Shown: positions 1 to 7,329 of the stretch, in pieces
Layout of the letters: each line of letters starts with the position of its first letter
Position numbering within the stretch: the stretch's first letter is position 1
Origin: DASYXW01 sp035934405
GTDB taxonomy: Bacteria > Acidobacteriota > Terriglobia > UBA7540
Length of the DNA stretch: 64,000 nt
Reading direction: 5' to 3'
NCBI GenBank assembly: GCA_035934405.1
Contig: DASYXW010000044.1
Location: forward strand, 1 to 64,000
Notes under the pieces: model-generated
Told to the model about the DNA's origin: nothing
What the model saw: only the letters and a program-made list of their open reading frames with translations
The model's database searches: none
Made by a program: the position numbers and the translations under genes

Positions 1-421
1 ACATCCACTCCGAGGTATAACATTTCAGGGGGTGCTCCTTTCGATTCAGATTGAGTTTTCCAACAACCCAATCCTACTCGAATCCAGCCGCCCCCTTCAT
101 AGCATCAGACCTTCCGAGGTCTGCGACCCTAGGTTTCAGGCAAGCGAATTTCTGGCAGAACGGTCGGCTCCGGAACAGCGGTGTATGGCAATAGGTGCTG
201 GTCGTGATAAGCTGCAGGTGGCCGGGCGTGAAGGCACGATCGTACCGAACCACGCCTCCCGACTGCTTCCTCGACTGGTCGCATACATCACAAAACGATG
301 TATGCGCCACCCGCGAGTCTCAGGATCATCACTCAGCACTAGCGCCGCTTCCCCCGGTGCGGGCTGACTGTTGGTCGCGTGCGTTCGCCAGCCGGTGAGA
401 GGGCCAGGATTTGAAAACGCG
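1..421. other. Window edge, no gene recognised
   Basis: No convincing coding region is seen here; the open frames on both strands overlap one another and look like chance frames in GC-rich DNA. The stretch lies downstream of the exonuclease gene that ends at 422. Its only clear structure is the palindromic repeat at 281-312. Confidence 0.5.
281..312 (+). repeat. 32-nt palindromic repeat, copy 1
   Basis: A perfect 9-bp inverted repeat (281-289 with 297-305) surrounds a 7-nt loop and is followed by GCCACCC. The reverse complement of 20890-20921 matches it at 30 of 32 positions. Both copies lie just downstream of a gene, in the same orientation relative to that gene, which suggests a 3'-end or terminator role. 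There is no T-tract, so the role is inference. Confidence 0.7.
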
Positions 422-1321
422 CTACGGTTGCTCAGATCGGACCGAGTCGAGGCGTCTGCCACAAAGGTGCTGGAAATCACTCTCGCCAATGATACGAATC
501 TTCTGCCCCTCGCTGATTAGCTGCTCGGCCTTGCGATACTTCGAGCTCTTTTCGTGACCGGCGAGCTTACGAATGTCTTGATCGCCGACGACGAGCAAGG
601 TCGTGCGCCTTGTTACGCCTGAATCGACCTCGCAGCCCGCCGCTGACGCGGCGTCCGCCGCTTCCGCGCGCAGCGTTGATAACGCGCCCGTGAAAACCAG
701 GACTTCGCCGTGGAGCGGTCCTTCCGGATTTGCATCACGGGCAACTGCGCCGCGGGCAACTGAGCCGCTAATTGGCTGTTTGGCGCGCTCAAGCCACTCG
801 TTGACCCCTAAACCAGTTTCAGCGATCGCCCGGAGCACGATTTCACCTGCGCACCGGGCATCTTCAAAGGCGTCGTGTTGCTTGTAGCTGATGTGAAACT
901 CCTCGGCCACGTTAGAAAGGCCGTATCCCGAGTGGGAAAACATCGGCCACGCGCGCCTCACGACGCGAGCGGAATCCAACCATCGGTATTGGCGGGCCGC
1001 CAGCCCGTACTTCTCACAGGCTCGGGACAGGGCGCCTCGGTCAAACGGTGTGTGGCTGACGACGATGCCGCCCTCCAGGAACGCGTCCACCTGTGGGTAC
1101 ACTGCGGGCCAGGTAGGGGCAGACCTGACACACGCCTCGTCGATCCCGTGGATAGAGACATTCATCGGATCGAAATAGTCTTCCGGGTTCACTAGCGACT
1201 CCCATGAACCCTGTAGCGCGCCATCGTGGAAGGACGCCATACCGACCTGGCAGATGCTCGACAGCGCGGGGTTAGCCGTTTCGACGTCAACCACCACGAA
1301 GTTGCTGGACTCGTCCGGCAC
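422..1321 (-). CDS. DEDDh 3'-5' exonuclease with C-terminal BRCT domain
   Basis: The N-terminal half is a DnaQ/epsilon-like exonuclease. The DEDDh residues can be followed as D12 and E14 (DVETAN), D94 (HTPFDRGAL), H149 and D154 (HDAFEDA). A BRCT-like domain follows from about residue 205 (GEVLVFTGAL) to the end. Such proteins are expected to trim DNA 3' ends in replication or repair, with BRCT mediating protein contacts. I chose the GTG at 1321 because GGAGG lies four bases upstream and because longer versions run into the PIN-like gene; a GTG at 1342 is an alternative. The family call is firm, but the cellular role is not known. Confidence 0.85.
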   Translation of the reverse strand: MPDESSNFVVVDVETANPALSSICQVGMASFHDGALQGSWESLVNPEDYFDPMNVSIHGIDEACVRSAPTWPAVYPQVDAFLEGGIVVSHTPFDRGALSRACEKYGLAARQYRWLDSARVVRRAWPMFSHSGYGLSNVAEEFHISYKQHDAFEDARCAGEIVLRAIAETGLGVNEWLERAKQPISGSVARGAVARDANPEGPLHGEVLVFTGALSTLRAEAADAASAAGCEVDSGVTRRTTLLVVGDQDIRKLAGHEKSSKYRKAEQLISEGQKIRIIGESDFQHLCGRRLDSVRSEQP

Positions 1322-1377
1322 AAATCCTCCACGCTGACTGACGCGAAGGCCCGAGGCTTGCGCCAGCCAGCGGCGCG

Positions 1378-2034
1378 TCAAATGCTCACTTTGACCACAC
1401 TCAGAAGCGCCGACGGACGGAGGGCCTTGACCTGCAACTGCGACTTGAAATTCCCCTGCAACAGCCCAATCAACTTGAAATCGAGGGTCAGGAAATAATC
1501 GCATTTGCTATGCTCCGCGCACCACAGATGGAACGCATCAAGGAGTTGATTCCTATTGAGATTTCCTTTCCCTTGGTACACACCTGTTAGCTTCTGCAAT
1601 TCAAGGAAACGCTTTGAGGATATTCTTGTCAGAAACTCGAACTGCATGTTCTTCGGGCCCTCGATTCCGCCTGCAATCATCCTAGAGTACTTGATCGGCG
1701 CGTCGCAGGCTCTGATCGGTGCGCCGTAGAACAGGCCGGTTGCGCTGTCCATGTTCGGTATCCCCCAGCCCTCGATCCTGGTCTCCATCTGCATCACGTA
1801 CCTGAGCTGTCCTCGTTTCCCTGCCTCAGCAAGCTCCGGCAACAGCTCCACCTCTGCCTTCAGCCCTGGATCCTTGATGAAATCGTTGGGGTTCACATCG
1901 ACAGGCTCGTGAACCGTTACCTTATGAACGCGGCCCCACCCGTTGATTTCTTGCTCTCTCGGGCGAGGGCGGGGCAACCGGATCGCGGAGAACTTGAGGA
2001 CGTTCGTGTCGATGTAGACCTTAAGTGATTTCAT
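1378..2034 (-). CDS. PIN-like domain protein
   Basis: The product has 218 residues. It opens with YIDTNVLKFSA, a typical first PIN strand with acidic D9. It closes with LLDAFHLWCAEH and YFLTLDFKLI, the pattern of the later acidic residues of PIN nucleases. It is longer than usual VapC toxins (about 130 residues) because of a roughly 100-residue middle section I do not recognise. No RHH, AbrB or Phd-type antitoxin is visible upstream; a 67-codon frame ending at 2031 overlaps the start as ATGA but resembles no known antitoxin. The exonuclease gene lies 56 bp downstream on the same strand, so the two may be co-transcribed. RNase activity is inferred from the fold. Confidence 0.7.
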   Translation of the reverse strand: MKSLKVYIDTNVLKFSAIRLPRPRPREQEINGWGRVHKVTVHEPVDVNPNDFIKDPGLKAEVELLPELAEAGKRGQLRYVMQMETRIEGWGIPNMDSATGLFYGAPIRACDAPIKYSRMIAGGIEGPKNMQFEFLTRISSKRFLELQKLTGVYQGKGNLNRNQLLDAFHLWCAEHSKCDYFLTLDFKLIGLLQGNFKSQLQVKALRPSALLSVVKVSI

Positions 2035-2256
2035 ACGCCGCCGGCTGGCGGAGCGCAGAGTTTGGAACTTTCGAACTCCGCGGTCCGTCTTTCCGGCACG
2101 AGCCCCGGAATTTCCATTTTGGCGCCCAACAGCCTCACACCATACACCCATTCCGGCATTCCAGCGCACTTTCTTTCTTTGGCTGGGTCCCACGGGCTTG
2201 AGACCAGGTTCCTGATGTGCCCGAACGCGGCCAAGGCGCCGTCCGAAAAATAGGTC

Positions 2257-2284
2257 TTGACAAATATAAGACTTATGATATTAT
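2257..2284 (+). promoter_or_regulatory. Probable sigma-70 promoter of the 2302 gene
   Basis: TTGACA at 2257-2262 is followed after 16 bases by TATTAT at 2279-2284, in an AT-rich island unusual for this window. A start near 2291 would give a nearly leaderless transcript for the ATG at 2302, which has no Shine-Dalgarno sequence. Confidence 0.5.
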
Positions 2285-2301
2285 ATATCTGGTACTAAAG
2301 C

Positions 2302-2994
2302 ATGTCCCTTCGCAAGCCCCCGGTCCGCACCCCCGCGTTTCTCGCCGCCAATCGCCGCAACGCCCTCAAGTCCACCGGACCCCGCACCAGCAAGGGGAAA
2401 AGCGCCATTGTTTTCAACAGCATCCAGCATGGGTTGCGCTCCCGGCGCTTCTTCGAAACGCTCGCGCGCGCTCCGCTCGCGCTGCAACTGGACTTTTCCC
2501 GCATCTACGCCGCCCTCTACCAGGCCGCGAACCCGGAGCCGCGCCAGTTACGCTGGTTACTGCGCGCCGCAGCCCACATCTGGAGAATAAAGCGCGCCAG
2601 GGAGCGGGCCATCCGGCTGCCCCAATTCCCGGAGAGCGTGCACGGCAAGTTGATGCCCCTGCCCTGGAGGTGGCGCCTGGTCAACATTCCAGGTCCCCCA
2701 GGCGAGCGCTGGCAGGTAACGGCGAACGTCTGGGTGCGGCGGGCGCGGAGCGCCGATGGCAAACGCTGGTGGCTCCCTGGCGCTGAAACCGCGCCAAAAC
2801 CGGTGCACGTCGGGGTGACGATCTATTGCTCGGATGGAAGGCGCTGGCGGAGGGTCGCGGTGAGTTCGAGGCGGCGCGAGATCTCCGGACCACGCCTCCG
2901 CGGGAAGCGGGCCACCGCAGGTCTCAAGGCGCTGATGGAAAAAGTGCTGGGTGAACTGGCTGGCATCGGGACTCCCCAGGAGCAGGCTCAATGA
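2302..2994 (+). CDS. Repeat-associated hypothetical protein with NRRNALKSTGP motif
   Basis: The 230-residue product starts with an AANRRNALKSTGPRT motif followed by KGKSAIVFNSIQHGL. This signature marks a multicopy family of unknown function that I know from acidobacteria and other soil bacteria. The rest is rich in arginine and tryptophan with no domain I can name. The gene has its own TTGACA-type promoter, a nearly leaderless start, and a tail of tandem 69-nt repeats just beyond its stop. A decayed relative with the same promoter style lies at 22103. The coding call rests on the motif and on the stop-to-stop length; function is unknown. Confidence 0.6.
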   Translation: MSLRKPPVRTPAFLAANRRNALKSTGPRTSKGKSAIVFNSIQHGLRSRRFFETLARAPLALQLDFSRIYAALYQAANPEPRQLRWLLRAAAHIWRIKRARERAIRLPQFPESVHGKLMPLPWRWRLVNIPGPPGERWQVTANVWVRRARSADGKRWWLPGAETAPKPVHVGVTIYCSDGRRWRRVAVSSRRREISGPRLRGKRATAGLKALMEKVLGELAGIGTPQEQAQ

Positions 2995-3000
2995 CGCACC

Positions 3001-3138
3001 AAGCCGGAATGTCCTTTGGAATCATCGGGCTCGCGAATTGCACCTTAAAGGGTCAAAAAGCGACTCAAGAAGCCGGAATGTGCTTTAGAATCACAAGTCG
3101 GGCGAATGCATCTCCCAAGACCAAATTCTCTCTATTGC
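3001..3138 (+). repeat. Two tandem 69-nt units
   Basis: AAGCCGGAATGT recurs at 3001 and 3070, and the following bases are similar (CCTTTGGAATCA against GCTTTAGAATCA), giving a period of 69 nt or 23 codons. A short frame starting at 2991 overlaps the preceding stop codon as ATGA and reads both units as AGM(S/C)F(G/R)I peptides, so a small coupled ORF is possible but unproven. Confidence 0.5.
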
Positions 3139-3192
3139 AGAATCACCTTGCGTCGCAAGTGGCAACCGGGGGTACAATTCGGGGGTTCCGGA

Positions 3193-3726
3193 GTGAGGGG
3201 ATTGGAAGACCAAGCGCTGAAACGCGAAACTGGCGGACCGACGCAACCTGGGACGGCGGAGAGCACCGGCGCCCAAGCCGAACTCTTTCAGTCCGCCATC
3301 CAGCGAATCCTTCCCCACCGTTATCCCTTCCTGCTGGTCGACCGCGTCACCGAATTCGTTCCCGGTGAGCGCATCGCCGGTGTCAAAAACTTCAGCGCCG
3401 GCGATTACGCCGCCCAGGGCCAGCCCGACGGCGCGGCCACGGCGCCGGTGGGCATCCTCATGGAGATTGTCACCCAGCTTGGCGCCATCCTGGTGCTCGG
3501 GCGCCCCGAGATGGCCGGCAAGGTGGCCGTGATTCTGCAGATTCCCCAGGCGCGGATGCTCCGGCCGGTCGTTGCCGGCGACCACTTGGAGGTCGAGGCG
3601 GAGGTCGTCAAAATGCGCGAGACCTTCGGCGAGTTGCGGGGCGCCATCCATTGCGAGGGCGGGCTTGTAGCGGAGGGTCAGATGCGGTTTGCGATTGCCA
3701 ACGCCGCTGACCTGCGCTCGCCGTAA
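3193..3726 (+). CDS. fabZ: FabZ-type (3R)-hydroxyacyl-ACP dehydratase
   Basis: A hot-dog fold dehydratase of fatty-acid elongation that removes water from beta-hydroxyacyl-ACP. The active-site signature LPHRYPFLLVDR is at about residues 40-51 (His42), and the catalytic Glu is likely E91 in GILMEIVTQ. The FabZ core is complete, with an N-terminal extension of about 30 residues. The GTG at 3193 has a G-rich stretch 7-12 bases upstream; an in-frame ATG at 3106 would lengthen the extension and reach into the repeat tail. The gene stands apart from the usual lpxD/lpxA partners, so it could also be a FabZ-like paralog with another acyl substrate. Confidence 0.82.
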   Translation: MRGLEDQALKRETGGPTQPGTAESTGAQAELFQSAIQRILPHRYPFLLVDRVTEFVPGERIAGVKNFSAGDYAAQGQPDGAATAPVGILMEIVTQLGAILVLGRPEMAGKVAVILQIPQARMLRPVVAGDHLEVEAEVVKMRETFGELRGAIHCEGGLVAEGQMRFAIANAADLRSP

Positions 3727-3837
3727 ACGCGGCGCGCAAAGCTAAGGGTGTGTGCGCGAGGTGCGGGCAGAGCAGCGGGCAACACACGCGAACGCTGGGG
3801 CGTCTCATCGTCAGCGAAACGCTCCGGCCTGCGGCTG

Positions 3838-3846
3838 TGCTAGAAT
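3838..3846 (+). promoter_or_regulatory. Extended -10 promoter element
   Basis: TGC followed directly by TAGAAT (3841-3846) forms an extended -10 element about 40 bases upstream of the first VWFA gene. I see no good -35 hexamer, as is usual for extended -10 promoters. Confidence 0.45.
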
Positions 3847-3887
3847 GAGCTTTCCGGAGCGCGTCGGGGTTGCGGAAAGGCCGGGCC

Positions 3888-4958
3888 ATGGTCAGCTATC
3901 GGGCGGTCGAGTTCCGTGTGGCACTGATAACGGTTGCGCTGGCGGGCCTGTGGCTCGCTCATGCCGTCCGGACGCCGGCGCAGCAGGCCGCCGCCGGACG
4001 GTCCCCAACGCCCGCAGCACCGGGCGCCGTAAAGCTTCCGGCGCCGGGGCAGGACGCCGGGAATCCAGGCGACTCTCAACAATCCCGGATCACGGTCCGC
4101 CAGCCCAACATCCACACCCGCCCCCTCCAGGTGGACGTGGACATGGTGGTGGTCAACGTCACCGTCACCGACCCCTTCGACCGCATCGTCACCGGCCTCG
4201 ATAAGTCCAACTTCGAGGTGTTTGACGATAAGGTGCCGCAAAAGATCTTGGCCTTCTCAACCGAAGACGCGCCGATTTCCGTGGGGTTAATCTTTGACTC
4301 CAGCGGCTCGATGTCCGACAAGATAGAAAAATCCAAGGAAGCAGCCTTGCAGTTCTTCAAGACATCCAACCCAGAGGATGAATTCATGCTCATCAATTTC
4401 GCCGACCGGCCGAATATGGTTTCGGCCTTTACGTCGAAATTCGAGAACCTGGAGGATCGGCTGCTTTTTGTGAAGTCCGGCGGCCGAACCGCGCTGCTCG
4501 ATGCGGTTTATCTGGGGCTGAACGAAATGAAGAAGGCGACGAGCAACCGGCGGGCTTTGCTGGTGATTTCGGACGGCGGCGACAACCACAGCCGTTACAC
4601 CGATGCCGACATCAAGCGCGCCGTCAAGGAATCCGACGTGCAGATCTATGCCGTGGGCATTTTTGGACGCCTGGCAGACGCCCCGACTCCGGAGGAGGCC
4701 GCCGGGCCGGGACTGCTGTCGGACCTGGCGGAGGTTTCCGGCGGCCGGATGTTCAGCGTCGAGGACGCGAGCGAGCTCCCGGACATTGCGGAAAAGGTTT
4801 CCATCGAACTGCGGAACCAGTACGTGATCGCTTACAAACCGTCGAACCTGGTCCGCGACGGCCGCTGGCGACGCATCCACGTCAAACTCGATCCTCCGAA
4901 AGGATTGCCGCCGCTGCAAGTCTATGCCCGCACCGGATACTATGCGCCGACCCAATAA
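3888..4958 (+). CDS. Secreted VWFA-domain protein, first of a tandem pair
   Basis: The 356-residue product has an N-terminal hydrophobic segment (about residues 10-28) consistent with export. A Pro/Ala-rich linker, a beta-rich segment and then a von Willebrand A domain follow. The MIDAS metal site is visible as DSSGS (D137, S139, S141), with a later GGRTALLDA threonine and an ISDGGDN acidic loop. It matches the 'VWFA-related' proteins that are numerous in acidobacteria and have no assigned role; ligand binding through the MIDAS metal is inferred. The ATG at 3888 is preferred over a TTG at 3870 because GGAAAGG lies seven bases upstream. The next gene begins inside its 3' end. Confidence 0.85.
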   Translation: MVSYRAVEFRVALITVALAGLWLAHAVRTPAQQAAAGRSPTPAAPGAVKLPAPGQDAGNPGDSQQSRITVRQPNIHTRPLQVDVDMVVVNVTVTDPFDRIVTGLDKSNFEVFDDKVPQKILAFSTEDAPISVGLIFDSSGSMSDKIEKSKEAALQFFKTSNPEDEFMLINFADRPNMVSAFTSKFENLEDRLLFVKSGGRTALLDAVYLGLNEMKKATSNRRALLVISDGGDNHSRYTDADIKRAVKESDVQIYAVGIFGRLADAPTPEEAAGPGLLSDLAEVSGGRMFSVEDASELPDIAEKVSIELRNQYVIAYKPSNLVRDGRWRRIHVKLDPPKGLPPLQVYARTGYYAPTQ

Positions 4959-6087
4959 TAGCCCGAGTCTCTTTCTGGCGCGCGTGGCGCTGGTGGCGCT
5001 CGTCGCGGCCACACTCGGCGGCCTCGCCGCCGCGCCGTCCGCGGCATCAGGGCAACAACAGCCGGCGCCGCCGGCAAAATCCCCCGCCCCTCCGGCTCAG
5101 AGGAGAAGCCGCGAGTACACGCTTTCGACCGATGTCAACCTGGTGGTGCTGCACGCCACGGTTCTCGACAAGAAAAACCGGGTGGTGAACAATCTCGAGC
5201 AGAGGGATTTCCGCGTCTCCGAAAACGGCGTGCCGCAAAAACTGTCGGTGTTCTCGCACGCCGACATCCCGGTGACCATGGGCATTGTGATTGACGACAG
5301 CGGCAGCATGCGCGAAAAGCGGCCGGCGGTGAACGCCGCCGCCCTTACCTTTGTCAAGACCTCCAACCCGCAGGATCAGGCGTTCGTGGTCAACTTCAAC
5401 GACGTCTATTACCTCGATACGCCGGGCGATTTCGCCGCCAACGCGGACGACTTGAAGTCAGCCCTGGGCAAGATTGATTCGCGCGGCGGTACGGCCCTCT
5501 ATGACGCCATATACGCCTCGCTCGACCACCTCAAGCTCGGTAACCGGGACAAGAAAGTGCTCCTGGTGGTCACGGACGGCGATGACAACGCCAGCCGCTA
5601 CAGCTTCGATGAGCTGGTGCGGCGCGCGCAACAGTCCGATGCCGTGATTTACACCATCGGGCTGATAGGAGACGAAGAGAGTAGCCCCGTTACCCCTCCG
5701 CCCGGCTCGCAGGATACCGGCATTGCCACTGGCCCCTCCGGCGGGAGCGGTGGGAGCTCGAAGTCCCTCTTCAAATTCCGTCGCAAAGACAAGCACTTCG
5801 CGAACATCCTGAAGGAGATTGCCCGGGCCACGGGGGGCCAGGCTTACTTCCCCAAGTCGCTCGACGAAGTGCAATCCACCTGCCAGCAGATCGCGCACGA
5901 CATCCGCAATCAATACACGCTCGCCTACTATCCCACCAACAAGCTCAAGGACGGCACCTTCCGCGCCGTGCAGGTGGAGGCCTTCGTCCCCGGCACCCGG
6001 AAGCGCCTGGTGGTCCGCACCCGGCCCGGTTATTATGCGCCCCGGGCCGGCGCGGGCGAGCCTAGTTCTGTAGCCTCTGGACAATGA
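4942..6087 (+). CDS. Secreted VWFA-domain protein, second of a tandem pair
   Basis: This 381-residue paralog has the same layout: signal-like hydrophobic N-terminus, Pro-rich linker, then a VWA domain with DDSGS MIDAS, GGTALYDA and VTDGDDN. It carries a Gly/Ser-rich insertion late in the domain (near PSGGSGGSS) that the first paralog lacks. The two proteins end alike (RTGYYAP and RPGYYAP), pointing to tandem duplication. The ATG at 4942 overlaps the end of the first gene by 17 bp and has no clear ribosome site of its own, so translational coupling is likely; an ATG at 4924 is also in frame. Function is unknown beyond metal-dependent adhesion or protein binding. Confidence 0.85.
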   Translation: MRRPNNSPSLFLARVALVALVAATLGGLAAAPSAASGQQQPAPPAKSPAPPAQRRSREYTLSTDVNLVVLHATVLDKKNRVVNNLEQRDFRVSENGVPQKLSVFSHADIPVTMGIVIDDSGSMREKRPAVNAAALTFVKTSNPQDQAFVVNFNDVYYLDTPGDFAANADDLKSALGKIDSRGGTALYDAIYASLDHLKLGNRDKKVLLVVTDGDDNASRYSFDELVRRAQQSDAVIYTIGLIGDEESSPVTPPPGSQDTGIATGPSGGSGGSSKSLFKFRRKDKHFANILKEIARATGGQAYFPKSLDEVQSTCQQIAHDIRNQYTLAYYPTNKLKDGTFRAVQVEAFVPGTRKRLVVRTRPGYYAPRAGAGEPSSVASGQ

Positions 6088-6091
6088 CGAA

Positions 6092-6134
6092 GGGATTGAC
6101 TCAGAGGGAGTCAACGTTTCAATGAGTCAATCCC
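6092..6134. repeat. TTGACTCA palindrome at a convergent junction
   Basis: GGGATTGACTCA (6092-6103) pairs perfectly with TGAGTCAATCCC (6123-6134) around a 19-base loop. It lies between the convergent VWFA and deoB genes and overlaps the last codons of deoB. A bidirectional terminator role is plausible, but there is no T-run. A related TTGACTCA palindrome is at 36352-36384, at another convergent junction. Confidence 0.65.
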
Positions 6135-7312
6135 CGCAGGAAGCTCGTCCCTCGTCCCAGCTTGAGCCCGAAGTTTTCCGCAATCGTGGCGCCAATATCG
6201 GCGAGCGTGGCTCGCGTGCCCAGGTGCACTCCGCGCCGGGCCCGGGCGCCGGTGGCGAGGATCGGCACGTACTCGCGCGAGTGATCGGTGGAGGGGCCGA
6301 GCGGGTCGCAGCCGTGATCCGCGGTCAGGATCAGCAGGTCGCCGGGCTGCAAGGCGGCGATCAGCCGGGGCAGCAAGCCGTCCAACTGCTCGAGCGCGCG
6401 GGCGTAGCCCTCGAGATCCAGCCGATGCCCGTAGAGCATGTCGAAGTCTACCAGGTTGGTGAAGATCAGCCCTCGCCCCGAGCCAAGCGCCAAGTCAGGA
6501 GATGTCTCGCGGGCGGCAGCGACGGTGCTCTCCAAGGCCTCAAGGTTGTTCCGGCCCGGGAGCCCGCGCGTGATGCCGCGGTTCAGGAAAATGTCCGGGA
6601 TCTTCCCCACGCCGATGACATCAAGCTTGGCCTCATCGAGCAGATCGAGCAGCATGGGCCGCGGCGGCTCCACGGCATAGTCGTGACGGCGCTCGGTGCG
6701 GCGGAAAGCGCCGGGCTCGCCCGCAAACGGCCGCGCAATCACGCGCCCCACGCGATGCTCACCCTGCAACAGCTCGCGCGCGATCTTGCAGATGCGATAG
6801 AGCTCCTCCACCGGGATAACGTCTTCGTGCGCCGCCACCTGGAACACACTGTCGGCCGAGGTGTAAACAATCGGGCGGCCGGTCATCACATGCTCGGCGC
6901 CGAGTTGCTTCAGGATCTCCGTGCCCGACATCTGATAGTTGCCGAGCGTCTGCCGTCCGATGGCGCGCTCAAACTTCTCCATGAGCTCGCGCGGGAACCC
7001 GTGGGGGTAGGTCGGGAACGGCCGGTCGAGGATGATACCGGCCATTTCCCAGTGGCCCGCGGTCGTGTCCTTGCCGGGCGAAAGCAGCGTTGCCTTGCCG
7101 TAAGCGCCATCGGGCGACACGGGTGGAGTGAGTCCGGCGAGGGGCCGGATATTGGCGAGGCCCAGACGCACGAGGTTCGGAACGGCCAGGCCGCGCCGCT
7201 CGCAGATGTGGCCAAGCGTGTCCCGGCCGGCGTCACCCCACGCCGCAGCGTCGGGCTGGGCGCCAATGCCCACGCTGTCGAGCACCACCAGGATGACGCG
7301 TTCAAACACCAT
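6119..7312 (-). CDS. deoB: Phosphopentomutase
   Basis: The enzyme interconverts ribose- or deoxyribose-1-phosphate and the 5-phosphate, linking nucleoside phosphorolysis to central metabolism in the cytoplasm. The 397-residue length fits DeoB. Alkaline-phosphatase-superfamily landmarks are present: an N-terminal LVVLDSVGIGAQPDA metal-binding Asp, KDTTAGHWEM with the region of the phosphorylated Thr, and a late TADHGCDP and DHSREYVP metal-binding pair. The ATG at 7312 starts directly at MVFERVILV. It lies 17 bp inside the space before the PAP2 stop, so the genes are nearly contiguous and probably co-transcribed. The last codons form one arm of the palindrome shared with the opposite gene. Confidence 0.95.
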   Translation of the reverse strand: MVFERVILVVLDSVGIGAQPDAAAWGDAGRDTLGHICERRGLAVPNLVRLGLANIRPLAGLTPPVSPDGAYGKATLLSPGKDTTAGHWEMAGIILDRPFPTYPHGFPRELMEKFERAIGRQTLGNYQMSGTEILKQLGAEHVMTGRPIVYTSADSVFQVAAHEDVIPVEELYRICKIARELLQGEHRVGRVIARPFAGEPGAFRRTERRHDYAVEPPRPMLLDLLDEAKLDVIGVGKIPDIFLNRGITRGLPGRNNLEALESTVAAARETSPDLALGSGRGLIFTNLVDFDMLYGHRLDLEGYARALEQLDGLLPRLIAALQPGDLLILTADHGCDPLGPSTDHSREYVPILATGARARRGVHLGTRATLADIGATIAENFGLKLGRGTSFLRGLTH

Positions 7313-7329
7313 GCGCAGTTCCAACGACC

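Noticed and set aside
60..110. tRNA-like T-loop string CTCGAATCCAG
   Set aside because: No matching 5-bp T-stem, anticodon arm or acceptor stem can be folded around it.
2031..2234. 67-codon frame ending ATGA at the PIN-like start, as a possible antitoxin
   Set aside because: Overlap suggests coupling, but the peptide has no RHH, AbrB, Phd or HTH pattern and low hydrophobic periodicity, so I do not call it a gene.
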